Assembly (NCBI GenBank): GCA_046294625.1 | Contig: JBKBKN010000017.1 | Coordinates: 10,903-74,902 of the forward strand | From: JBKBKN01 sp046294625 | GTDB taxonomy: Bacteria; Bacteroidota; Bacteroidia; M30B66 | Reading direction: 5' to 3' | DNA: 64,000 bases | Part shown: positions 55,823-64,000 of the stretch, one piece after another | How positions within the stretch are numbered: the stretch's first letter is position 1 | Layout of the letters: each line of letters opens with the position of its first letter | Program-made: the position numbers and the translations under genes | Notes under the pieces: generated by a model | The model's database searches: none | Told to the model about the DNA's origin: nothing | The model's input: the letters and a program-made list of their open reading frames with translations, nothing else

Positions 55823-56803
55823 TTAGTTGTTTGATGCCTTAAATTTTTTGAATGCTTCTGTCAATTTTGGAACGACCTCAAATGCATCACCTACTACCCC
55901 ATAATCAGCTGCTTTGAAGAAAGGTGCTTCCGGATCTTTATTGATCACCACAATCACTTTAGAGCCATTCACGCCGGCTAAATGCTGAATAGCACCTGAA
56001 ATTCCTACAGCGATATAAAGATTTGGGCGAATAGCAATACCTGTTTGTCCCACATGCTCGTGGTGCGGACGCCAGCCTATGTCTGATACAGGTCTGGAGC
56101 AAGCCGTTGCAGCTCCCACTGCCTTGGCAAGATCCTCTATAATTCCCCAGTTTTCAGGTCCTTTTAAGCCCCTACCTGCAGAAACAACCAATTCCGCTTC
56201 AGTCAATGGAATCTCTCCATCAACTTCTTTCACTTTGAGCTCAGTTGAGAATGGTGATGTGTAGGATGCTGCAACATCATTAAAATTTTCAACTGACGCA
56301 CTGCCCGATCCCATTTCTACCTGAACAGAATTAGGCAATAACGAGATAACCTTCTTTTCGGTCAGAATATTATATTCTGCAATTGCCTTTCCTGAGAATA
56401 CATTCTTTTTCACGGAGAAACCGCCCGACAAATCAGGAAAATCAACCGCCCCCGAAACCAGTCCTGCTCTTAACCTTGCAGAAATTCTTGGAGCAATTGC
56501 TTTGCCTGAACGGTCGTGAGAAAAAATGATTACTTCAGGATTCACCTTTTCAATAGCCGAAAGACAAACCTTGGTAAATAATGCAGGGTCAAAATGATTC
56601 ATTTTATCATGGTTAGCATGCAATACTTTGTTTGCGCCCGCCTTTCCGGCATTGGCAATACTTTCGTCATCTACTTTGCCTGCTACCAACACAGTGAGTT
56701 CTTTATTTAGCTTTCCGGCAATATTACTTCCGTAGTAAATTGCTTCTAATGCAGCTTTTTTAAGCTTTTGATGCGATGCTTCCGCAAATACAAGTACTGC
56801 CAT
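55823..56803 (-). CDS. etfA: Electron transfer flavoprotein alpha subunit
   Basis: The 326-aa product has the ETF alpha N-terminal fold and the C-terminal FAD-binding signature LYIAVGISGAIQHLAGVNGS, with VGQTGIAIRPN before and ADYGVVGDAFEVVP after it. With EtfB it passes electrons from acyl-CoA dehydrogenases to the quinone pool. It starts 2 bases after the etfB stop (stop at 56806), so the two are co-translated. Confidence 0.95.
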   Translation of the reverse strand: MAVLVFAEASHQKLKKAALEAIYYGSNIAGKLNKELTVLVAGKVDDESIANAGKAGANKVLHANHDKMNHFDPALFTKVCLSAIEKVNPEVIIFSHDRSGKAIAPRISARLRAGLVSGAVDFPDLSGGFSVKKNVFSGKAIAEYNILTEKKVISLLPNSVQVEMGSGSASVENFNDVAASYTSPFSTELKVKEVDGEIPLTEAELVVSAGRGLKGPENWGIIEDLAKAVGAATACSRPVSDIGWRPHHEHVGQTGIAIRPNLYIAVGISGAIQHLAGVNGSKVIVVINKDPEAPFFKAADYGVVGDAFEVVPKLTEAFKKFKASNN

Positions 56804-56805
56804 GA

Positions 56806-57543
56806 TTATATAACTTTTGCTTCTTTGTGTAACAATTCAACGAGTTGATCCATGTTTTCAGCCGGTATTAATTTTACGGCTTCTTTTGGTTTTGGTAAAC
56901 TAAACTGCTTCACCGAAACCAAATTCTCGGCATTTCCGCTAATTACTTCGATTTGCTTGGTGCGAGCTGCCATTATGCCTCGCATATTCGGGATACGCTG
57001 TTCCGCCATTCCTTTTGCTGCGCTAACCGTCAAGGGAAGTGAAGCAGTTATAATCTCCACGCCACCTTCAATATCAATCTCGAGCTTGGCCTTTCCGTTG
57101 TCAATTTCCAGTTTATTGGCGAGTGAAACAAAAGGCATATCGAGCAACTCAGCAATCATACCCCCTACTTCAGAACCATTATAATCGATAGTTTCTTTTC
57201 CAGTGAGAATTAAATCAAATCCTTTACCTTTTGCATACTCAGCAATTGCGTTGGCCACACTGAATGCATCAGTTGCTCTCATGTCAATACGCACCGCATT
57301 ATCTGCTCCAATTGATAAGGCTTTGCGAATAATTTGTTCCACATCGGCCTCTCCTACTGTGATGATCGTCACATTGCCACCCAATGTTTCTTTCAATTCT
57401 AGCGCTCTGACTAAAGCATACCATTCATCGTAAGGATTTACGATAAACTGAACCTTGTCTTCGTTAAATTTGGTATCGTTATCAATGAACGATATCTTGG
57501 TAGTGGTGTCGGGAACCTTGCTGATGCAAACTAAGATATTCAT
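56806..57543 (-). CDS. etfB: Electron transfer flavoprotein beta subunit
   Basis: The 245-aa protein starts at ATG 57543; the frame extends to 57573 but the family N-terminus MNILVCISKVPDTT begins here. AMP/FAD-region motifs are visible: NPYDEWYALVRALELKE, RKALSIGADNAVRI, TGKETIDYNGSEVGGMIAE. It pairs with EtfA. A full Bacteroidota promoter lies 63 bases upstream. Confidence 0.95.
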   Translation of the reverse strand: MNILVCISKVPDTTTKISFIDNDTKFNEDKVQFIVNPYDEWYALVRALELKETLGGNVTIITVGEADVEQIIRKALSIGADNAVRIDMRATDAFSVANAIAEYAKGKGFDLILTGKETIDYNGSEVGGMIAELLDMPFVSLANKLEIDNGKAKLEIDIEGGVEIITASLPLTVSAAKGMAEQRIPNMRGIMAARTKQIEVISGNAENLVSVKQFSLPKPKEAVKLIPAENMDQLVELLHKEAKVI

Positions 57544-57605
57544 TATTAATGGTTTTTGTTGTTTATAAATCAATTATCAGAATGAGAGAACTGATTTTCG
57601 GAGTG

Positions 57606-57634
57606 CAAATTTAGCTTATTTTTCATACGCAAAA
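57606..57634 (-). promoter_or_regulatory. Promoter of the etfB-etfA-bfn-hemW operon
   Basis: On the minus strand TTTTG (57634-57630), a 16-base spacer and TAAATTTG (57613-57606) match the Bacteroidota pattern, 63 bases before etfB. Confidence 0.6.
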
Positions 57635-57981
57635 TGGTATGCATTCATAACAATTTAAAAATATAAGATGTTCTGCCTGATGGCAATTCCTTTCCATGTT
57701 AATTATTGGGGTATGATTGATTTAATCACATTGAAAAATGGTTTTTCAAAAAGATAACTATTTGACATCAATGAAAGTCAATGTCCCTATATGGTTTGCT
57801 AATGATACGATTCAATCGAAAAATCCCCGTAAGCTTTGCCAAAACTCCGTTCATGCCCGCGCGCTCAATTGAGTTGGCTTATTGAATGAAGACTTTCTGC
57901 GAGCCTATTTTGAATGAAACGTTACATTCACATTAAAAATTAACTGATACTTTTGAGAATTCAAAAAATATTGATTTCCCT
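57635..57981. other. Intergenic region between etfB and the propeller-amidohydrolase
   Basis: Of the 438-base gap between the two genes, this part lies beyond the etfB promoter. I see no gene or RNA in it. TACTTTTG at 57948-57955, 26 bases before the amidohydrolase ATG, is a possible -7 element, without a clear -33 partner. Confidence 0.5.
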
Positions 57982-60900
57982 ATGTTAAAAACCATCATTA
58001 CTACTTGTCTCTTTGCAACCAACATCACACTTTTATGTGCTCAGGAAAAAGAAGAAAAACCCAAATGGAATGTTAATCAAGCATTTGACGATTATAAAGA
58101 AATAAGCTTCACCGTTGATGAAGGCACCTGGATGAATCTGGACGTGAGCCCCGATGGAAAACAAATCGTGTTTGATATCATGGGCGATATTTTCATAATG
58201 CCCATTACAGGTGGCAAAGCCAAAGTTTTGCGCGAAGGAGCGGCTTACGAAGTGCAGCCGCGGTTCAGCCCTGATGGTAAATGGATTTCCTTTACGAGCG
58301 ATGCCGGTGGTGGAGACAATATCTGGGTAATACGCCCTGATGGCAGTGAGGCCAAACAAATTACCAAAGAAGATTTTCGTTTACTAAACAATGCCATTTG
58401 GACTCCTGATGGTCAGTACCTCATAGCTCGTAAACACTTTACATCTACGCGCTCTGCAGGTGCCGGCGAAATATGGATGTATCATATTAATGGTGGTGCT
58501 GGTCTTCAACTTACCAAAAAAAGAAACGACCAACAGGATGCCGGTGAGCCTTGCATTTCACCTGACGGTAAACATGTTTACTACAGCGAAGATCTGTATC
58601 CTGGAGGTTATTTTCAGTACAACAAAGACCCTAACTCGCAGATTTATGTCATCAAGCGACTCGATTTAGAAAGTGGAGAGATTGAAACCATAGTGAAAGG
58701 TCCGGGCGGAGCTGTGAGACCCGTGCTTTCAAGAGACGGTAGCAAGCTTGCATTCGTAAGAAGAGTTAGAACCCAATCCGTTTTGTTTATTCACGACCTG
58801 CAAACTGGAGAGGAATGGCCCATTTATGACCAATTGCATAAAGACCAACAGGAAGCCTGGGCCTTGTTTGGTGTATACACCAATTATAATTTTACTCCGG
58901 ACAACAAGCATATCATTATTTGGGCAAAAGGAAAAATTCGAAAAATCAATGTCGAAAATTTAGAAAATCAGATCATCCCTTTTGAAGCAACTTTGAATGT
59001 AAAAATTAAAAATGCACTTCATTTTAAACAAGAAACCGCTCCTGAGAAGTTTGAAGCAAAAGTAATTCGCCATGCAGTTACATCGCCTGATTGCAAAACA
59101 CTTGTATTTAACGCTATTGGTTATTTATGGAAAAAAGATTTGCCAAACGGAAAACCGGAAAGACTCACATCGAGCACACATTTTGAATACGAACCTGCAT
59201 TCTCACGTGATGGAAAAACCTTGTATTACAGCACCTGGGACGATGTGGAGTCGGGGGGCATCTACAAATTAGACTGGAGAACCAAAGGGGCTAAACCAGT
59301 GAAACTGACAAAAGAAAAAGGCATATATCGCACTCCTGCAGTTTCGCCCGATGGAAAAACTGTAGTTTTCGTTCGCGAATCGGGCAACGATCATCAGGGA
59401 TTTAGCCATACTAAAAATCCGGGGATCTACACCATCCCTTCTGCTGGTGGTGAAATGAAACGCATCACAAAGACCGGCGAGTTTCCGGTGTTTAATGCCG
59501 AAGGAGACCGCATATTCTACCAAGAAGGTGGATATTTGTTTGGTAGTTTGGAAAAATTCTTCCGTAGCTGCGACCTGAATGGCAAAGAAATTCGCACGCA
59601 TTACACTTCGAAATATGCCAATAGGTATATGCCAAGTCCGGACAATCGCTGGATTGCATTTTCAGAATTGCATCAGGTTTATGTGGCACCTTTGATTTCC
59701 ACCGGACAGGCAGTAGAATTAAGCCATCAGAACAAGAGTTATCCGATTATTAAAGTTACTCAGGATGCGGGCTACAACATTCATTGGTCAGAAGATTGCA
59801 AACGACTCAACTGGATGATAGGGGATAAATATTTTAGCAATGATATCAGTTCGTTTCTCGATTTTTTGGAAGGAAAAACCAAAAAAGTCAACGCGGTGGA
59901 CACCAACGGTATCAAAATCAAACTTGAGCTAACGCACGATAAACCCAAAGGGCGCATCGCACTTATTAATGCGCGAATCATCACCATGCGCGGCGATGAA
60001 ATAATTGAAAATGGCAGTGTACTTATCAAAGAAAATAAAATTGAAGCCATAGGGGAATCTATATCCATACCGCCCGATGCCAAAGTGATAGATTGCAGTG
60101 GAAAAACCATCATGCCAGGTATCGTAGATGTGCATGCTCATCTTGGCACATTTCGCTATGGACAAAGCCCTCAAAAAATGTGGACCTATTATGCCAATCT
60201 GGCTTATGGTGTAACCACTACTCATGATCCTTCATCTAATTCGGAAATGGTGTTTGCACAAAGTGAAATGGTAAAAGCGGGCACCATGGTAGGTCCAAGG
60301 ATTTTCTCTACAGGTACCATTTTATACGGAGCTGATGGCGATTTCAAGGCGGTGATTAATAGTTTGGAAGATGCACTTTCAGCCTTGAAAAGAACCAAAG
60401 CCTTCGGCGCATTTTCTGTTAAAAGCTACAATCAACCACGCCGTGATCAACGTCAACAAGTAATTAAAGGTGCTGAAACACTCGGCATGCTCGTAGTACC
60501 TGAAGGGGGCTCGCATTTTTTGCACAATATGTCTATGATTCTTGATGGACACACCGGCATTGAACATAACATTCCGGTTGCACCGATTTACGATGACGTG
60601 GTGAAAGTATGGAGTGCCAGCAATACCGGCTATACCCCTACTCTTGTGGTCAACTATGGGGGAATCACCGGAGAATATTACTGGTATCAGAAAACCAATG
60701 TATGGGAAAAACAGCGTCTTCTCCGCTTCACGCCACGTGCTATATTAGATTCACGCTCGCGTCATCGAACTGCCATCCCCGACGAAGAATATGAAATTGG
60801 CCATATAGAAACTGCACGTGCGTGTAAAAAATTGGCCGATGCCGGCGTGAAAGTAAACTTAGGCGCACATGGACAGTTGCAAGGATTAGGTGCACATTGG

Positions 60901-61257
60901 GAATTGTGGATGCTGGCGCAAGGTGGGATGACTCCGCTAGAGGCCATCCGATGCGCAACTGTTAATGGCGCCTACTACATCGGCATGGAAGACCATATTG
61001 GTAGCTTAGAAACAGGTAAACTGGCTGATCTCATTGTCTTGGATGCCAATCCATTGGAAGACATTTACAATACAGAGAAGGTTAAATACACGATGGTAAA
61101 TGGTCGCATTTACGATGCTGAATTGATGCATGAAATTGGAAACCACAATCGCAAGCCTACTGCCTTTTATTGGGAAAACATGAAAAACAGCAATGCTTTT
61201 GACTTTCACGAAGAAACGCGTAGCTTTCACCAACATAGCTGCAGCTGCAGGAAATAA
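57982..61257 (+). CDS. Exported TolB-like beta-propeller plus amidohydrolase
   Basis: The 1091-aa protein has a signal peptide (about 1-20, ending LLCAQ), a propeller of PD40 repeats over about 30-620 (repeated DVSPDGKQI, FSPDGKWISF, AVSPDGKTV), and an amidohydrolase domain from about 650 (INARIITMRGDEI). In it the metal-binding pair is in DVHAHLG (about 716), followed by IEHN and NLGAHGQLQG; the final part holds LETGKLADLIVLDANP. Such fusions occur in Bacteroidota and may cleave cyclic amides of peptides; the substrate is unknown. The C-terminal tail HQHSCSCRK is His/Cys-rich and unusual. Confidence 0.9.
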   Translation: MLKTIITTCLFATNITLLCAQEKEEKPKWNVNQAFDDYKEISFTVDEGTWMNLDVSPDGKQIVFDIMGDIFIMPITGGKAKVLREGAAYEVQPRFSPDGKWISFTSDAGGGDNIWVIRPDGSEAKQITKEDFRLLNNAIWTPDGQYLIARKHFTSTRSAGAGEIWMYHINGGAGLQLTKKRNDQQDAGEPCISPDGKHVYYSEDLYPGGYFQYNKDPNSQIYVIKRLDLESGEIETIVKGPGGAVRPVLSRDGSKLAFVRRVRTQSVLFIHDLQTGEEWPIYDQLHKDQQEAWALFGVYTNYNFTPDNKHIIIWAKGKIRKINVENLENQIIPFEATLNVKIKNALHFKQETAPEKFEAKVIRHAVTSPDCKTLVFNAIGYLWKKDLPNGKPERLTSSTHFEYEPAFSRDGKTLYYSTWDDVESGGIYKLDWRTKGAKPVKLTKEKGIYRTPAVSPDGKTVVFVRESGNDHQGFSHTKNPGIYTIPSAGGEMKRITKTGEFPVFNAEGDRIFYQEGGYLFGSLEKFFRSCDLNGKEIRTHYTSKYANRYMPSPDNRWIAFSELHQVYVAPLISTGQAVELSHQNKSYPIIKVTQDAGYNIHWSEDCKRLNWMIGDKYFSNDISSFLDFLEGKTKKVNAVDTNGIKIKLELTHDKPKGRIALINARIITMRGDEIIENGSVLIKENKIEAIGESISIPPDAKVIDCSGKTIMPGIVDVHAHLGTFRYGQSPQKMWTYYANLAYGVTTTHDPSSNSEMVFAQSEMVKAGTMVGPRIFSTGTILYGADGDFKAVINSLEDALSALKRTKAFGAFSVKSYNQPRRDQRQQVIKGAETLGMLVVPEGGSHFLHNMSMILDGHTGIEHNIPVAPIYDDVVKVWSASNTGYTPTLVVNYGGITGEYYWYQKTNVWEKQRLLRFTPRAILDSRSRHRTAIPDEEYEIGHIETARACKKLADAGVKVNLGAHGQLQGLGAHWELWMLAQGGMTPLEAIRCATVNGAYYIGMEDHIGSLETGKLADLIVLDANPLEDIYNTEKVKYTMVNGRIYDAELMHEIGNHNRKPTAFYWENMKNSNAFDFHEETRSFHQHSCSCRK

Positions 61258-61770
61258 TGTCTCGGTATCTTCTCCATGAAATATTGCACAAAGTAAACTT
61301 GAAGTAGTTTGCGTTTTTTTATTTTAACAAATGATCGAGCTGTAATTTCGGTTAGCAGACTATGAAGAAGAAGAAGACAAGCGAAAGAAAGGTTCGGTTA
61401 TAAATAAGTTATAGCCAATGGTAGGACGACCGTTCCAAAGACGACAGACCGACCAAAATTTAAACATAAATACACAGACAAACCATTTTGACAGGTGAAC
61501 ACAGACATAGAAACGATATAACAAACGGACAGCGAGTAAGCCGATACTCATTGCCTACCCTTCTGTGTTTTAATTTTTTCCCCACCGCACAAAATATTTT
61601 GAAATTCTATTGCCACCCGCAAACGGCACATTGGCTTTTGCCCCTCCTGCACAACACAACCCTTCAGGCAAAAGCCAAAGAGCCGTTTCTGCCAGCGCAC
61701 TGGAAAATGATACCATCTGACAGAATAATTTTACCGATATTAGGAACCTTAATTTGAGACAAATAATAAC
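61258..61770. other. 513-base non-coding boundary stretch before the restriction helicase
   Basis: This region has no convincing gene; an open frame at 61488-61757 is not supported. Its one clear element is the hairpin at 61621-61688. Sequence around 61360-61470 is purine-rich and repetitive in short GAA/GAC words (gaagaagaagaagac, gacgaccg, gacgacagaccgacc). Confidence 0.5.
61621..61688. repeat. Long imperfect inverted repeat (22-bp arms, 24-base loop)
   Basis: Arms 61621-61642 and 61667-61688 pair at 20 of 22 positions, with two A-A mismatches inside the stem (at 61628/61681 and 61630/61679). The loop of 24 bases is C/A-rich. There is no T run after it, so an intrinsic terminator is unlikely. 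Its end is 83 bases before the start of the restriction helicase gene. I have an impression that very similar sequences recur in environmental Bacteroidota, but I cannot verify that here. Confidence 0.7.
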
Positions 61771-64000
61771 ATGAATTCGGAAAACCCGATATTAAATAGT
61801 CCTTATGATGAACCGCTATTGCATTATGCAACAGATGCAGACGGCTCATTAAATTATCAGGACATCAGACAAGGCAGACGGATTTTCACTCCTGACATAC
61901 AGGTAATGCCGACAAAGCAAGGTCCGCAATCTTCAATTTTTGAAGTAAATGACTTTGCCGCGGAATATGGTGAACACCTGATAAATCTTTGCCGAAAAGA
62001 AATCGGAATTTGGCGAACAGCCAATTATCCCAACACAACAAGAGTAACAAAAGAACTTCTTCTGTTTTGGTTTGAAAACCCTGAACGACACGCAGTAAAA
62101 AAACTTTTCTTTGCGCAGCGGGAAGCGATTGAGACAGCCATATGGCTGAACGAAGTGGCGGGAAAATCAAACGCCGGACAAAACATCCTGAACAAAATTC
62201 GTGACGGACAAAAAACAGTAAGCGACCATTTGGAAGACCAATTGCCCCGACTTGCATTTAAAATGGCAACAGGAACGGGCAAGACCGTGGTAATGGGCTC
62301 CTTAATTCTGTATCACTACTTCAACCGACAGGAATACAGAAGCGATACACGGTTTGCCGACTACTTTTTAATTGTTGCACCAGGCGTTACCATTAAAGAC
62401 CGTTTAGGAGTTTTGTTTGTGGACACCAAAAACAAACACAACCGAGAAGATTATTATTTCCAACGGGACTTGGTTCCGCAAAGTTTGGAACACCGTCTTG
62501 AAAATTTGAATGCAAGATTGGTCATTACAAACTACCACGCATTTGAACCCAAAATTTTGCAAGGCAACAAAAGAAGTCCGTTTGATGGCAAATTAAATGC
62601 AGACGGTAAAAAACAAGAAGCCAAAGAAGATTTCTCTCAGGTCATTCGCAGAATTTTAGGAAAATTCAAAAAAGACAGCCGACTACTTATTCTGAACGAT
62701 GAAGCACATCACTGCTATTTACCCAAATCATCAGGGAAAACCAAAGACAATGAAGAAGCAGACGAGAATGCAAGAGCAGCCGTTTGGTTCACAGGACTAA
62801 AAGAAATTTCACTTCGTTATAAACTGCAATCCGTTTACGACCTTTCCGCAACGCCTTATTACTTGCAGGGTTCGGGTTACACCCCTTACAGTTTGTTTCC
62901 TTGGGTGGTTTCTGATTTTGGATTGATTGAAGCTATTGAAAGCGGACTGGTGAAAATTCCTTTCCTGCCCGAAAGCGACAATACACAAGAAATAACACAA
63001 GCCAAATTGCGTGACATCTATTCGTATGTGAAAGATGAATTGCCACGTAAAGGACAACGCAAGAAAAAATCGGAAGCGAAAGAAGAAGGAACAACGCTGA
63101 AAGAAGCTCCGCCAAAACTTCCTGCATTGGTGAAAGGTGCGTTAGACCAGTTTTACAACCACTACAAAGATTACTTTGACGGGCAACGTAAACAGAATGA
63201 AGAAAAACGCAATTTGTTTACTGCACCACCTGTTTTCATTGTGGTTTGTAACAACACTTCGGTTTCCAAAGAAGTGTATAAATACATTGCAGGTTATGAG
63301 TTTGAAGATGAAAACGGAAATCTTGTAACCGTTTCAGGAGCTAAAGACCTTTTCAGTAACTACGACCCTGTTACTAAAAAAGCATTGAAACGTCCGCCAA
63401 CTCTGTTGATAGACAGTGATGCATTAGAAAACAGCGACCAAATCAATGAAGATTTCAAAAAGATTTTCGCTTCTGAAATTGAAGAGTTCAAAAAAGACTA
63501 TGCCCGTGTGCACGGACAAGGTAGTGCCGAACTGATTACCGATGCTCAAATATTGCGTGAAGTAGTAAACACCGTTGGCAAACCAGGTAAATTAGGTGCT
63601 CACATTCGTTGTGTGGTTTCCGTTTCAATGCTCACCGAAGGTTGGGATGCTAACACTGTAACCCACATCATGGGTATTCGCAAATTCGGTTCTCAATTAC
63701 TTTGCGAACAGGTGGCTGGTCGTGCCTTGCGTAGAATGAATTACTTTTTGCAGGGTTACGACAAAGACGGCAACCCCACCAACGACAAACGAAAAATAGT
63801 GGTGGAGAAATTCCCGCCCGAATATGCTCACATTATTGGCGTGCCGTTCAAAATGTTCAAGGGCGGTAAATCATCAACACTGCCCCAACCCGTTGACCTG
63901 ACACACATTTACGCCATTCCTGAACGACAGGGAGAACATGAAATCACTTTTCCGAATGTGGTGGGCTATCGTGTGGAGAACGCAGATAATGAACTGAAAT
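61771..64000 (+). CDS. DEAH-box helicase of type III/BPTD_3080-like restriction enzyme, 3' end cut by window edge
   Basis: The frame is open from ATG 61771 to the window edge (about 743 codons). I translated it by hand. After an N-terminal region with [21 protein letters not shown] ([12 protein letters not shown]) and [19 protein letters not shown] come motif [10 protein letters not shown] (about 165), motif II NDEAHHC (about 309), motif III LSATPYY (about 357), motif [12 protein letters not shown], and motif [14 protein letters not shown] (about 645). The pattern fits restriction-subunit helicases of the type III-like BPTD_3080 family. The endonuclease domain would lie beyond the edge, as would any partner methyltransferase. 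A defence role is inferred from the family. Confidence 0.85.
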   Translation, partial: MNSENPILNSPYDEPLLHYATDADGSLNYQDIRQGRRIFTPDIQVMPTKQGPQSSIFEVNDFAAEYGEHLINLCRKEIGIWRTANYPNTTRVTKELLLFWFENPERHAVKKLFFAQREAIETAIWLNEVAGKSNAGQNILNKIRDGQKTVSDHLEDQLPRLAFKMATGTGKTVVMGSLILYHYFNRQEYRSDTRFADYFLIVAPGVTIKDRLGVLFVDTKNKHNREDYYFQRDLVPQSLEHRLENLNARLVITNYHAFEPKILQGNKRSPFDGKLNADGKKQEAKEDFSQVIRRILGKFKKDSRLLILNDEAHHCYLPKSSGKTKDNEEADENARAAVWFTGLKEISLRYKLQSVYDLSATPYYLQGSGYTPYSLFPWVVSDFGLIEAIESGLVKIPFLPESDNTQEITQAKLRDIYSYVKDELPRKGQRKKKSEAKEEGTTLKEAPPKLPALVKGALDQFYNHYKDYFDGQRKQNEEKRNLFTAPPVFIVVCNNTSVSKEVYKYIAGYEFEDENGNLVTVSGAKDLFSNYDPVTKKALKRPPTLLIDSDALENSDQINEDFKKIFASEIEEFKKDYARVHGQGSAELITDAQILREVVNTVGKPGKLGAHIRCVVSVSMLTEGWDANTVTHIMGIRKFGSQLLCEQVAGRALRRMNYFLQGYDKDGNPTNDKRKIVVEKFPPEYAHIIGVPFKMFKGGKSSTLPQPVDLTHIYAIPERQGEHEITFPNVVGYRVENADNELK

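Noticed and set aside
61500..61560. Integron attC-like site (ATATAACAAACGG)
   Set aside because: The core sites do not match RYYYAAC and GTTRRRY, and no integrase is visible.
61488..61757. 89-codon open frame upstream of the restriction gene
   Set aside because: It runs through the 22-bp-arm hairpin, has no coding-like composition or motif, and no clear ribosome site; the hairpin explains its repeated segment.

Overview
The window looks like a contig from a member of the Bacteroidota, most likely a free-living relative of Flavobacteriales, Cryomorphaceae or Chitinophagales. Three predicted secreted proteins end in type IX secretion (T9SS) C-terminal sorting domains, and porQ is present in a porQ-cmk-ispH cluster. 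Several promoters match the Bacteroidota pattern (TTTG, about 17-21 bases, TAnnTTTG). There is also a DUF2723 glycosyltransferase and a tmRNA with a GENNYALAA tag. I found no CRISPR array, insertion sequence or prophage. The sequence has one run of 99 Ns (49858-49956).

Layout. 1-7.3 kb (minus strand): a TPR histidine kinase cut by the window edge, tRNA-Arg, tmRNA, an orphan Nudix-type regulator, a polysaccharide deacetylase and a DUF2723 membrane glycosyltransferase. 7.5-10.5 kb (plus): an SPFH/prohibitin lipoprotein, a HAD phosphatase, an NlpE+META lipoprotein and a SOUL haem-binding protein. 10.4-14.9 kb (minus): a surface-sugar operon (glycosyltransferase, rfbF, two SDR enzymes, an rfbC-like epimerase) that has a CDP-sugar entry enzyme but no recognisable CDP-glucose 4,6-dehydratase. 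15.1-23.3 kb: a large modular T9SS cargo protein, an LpxH-like phosphoesterase with a glycosyltransferase, and a pappalysin-type T9SS metalloprotease. 23.5-30.2 kb (plus): a purB-led operon (purB, GT2, hydroxyacid dehydrogenase, M28 peptidase), then an amine oxidase coupled to a barrel-like protein. 30.2-33.4 kb: two SDRs, a GNAT-like protein and tRNA-Lys.

33.7-40.3 kb is a patch of gene decay. A DUF4139 gene, the 3' part of a Y_Y_Y/LuxR regulator and a small surface protein gene each carry frameshifts and/or in-frame stops. An intact small gene coupled to an aldehyde dehydrogenase, and an intact acyltransferase-like gene, lie between them. 40.3-45.5 kb: an unknown coiled-coil exported protein, a methyltransferase/2OG-oxygenase pair and porQ-cmk-ispH. 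45.5-52.7 kb (minus): a run of RecD-like helicase, tsaC/Sua5, a ferredoxin-NADP reductase-like protein (interrupted by Ns), a cytochrome/copper-monooxygenase T9SS protein and purL. 52.9-57.5 kb: a divergent PiT-like permease and the etfB-etfA-bifunctional nuclease-hemW operon. 58-61.3 kb: a propeller-amidohydrolase.

The right end (61.3-64 kb) looks like the edge of an accessory region. A non-coding stretch with a 22-bp-arm hairpin precedes a large DEAH helicase of the type III/BPTD_3080-like restriction family, cut by the window edge. The most unusual items are this hairpin plus restriction gene, the clustered pseudogenes, the mirror-image divergent promoter at 32.03 kb, the duplicated module in the 15-18 kb cargo protein, and the CxxxCH-cytochrome/PHM-like/T9SS fusion. 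I did not find a clearly complete new multi-gene system.
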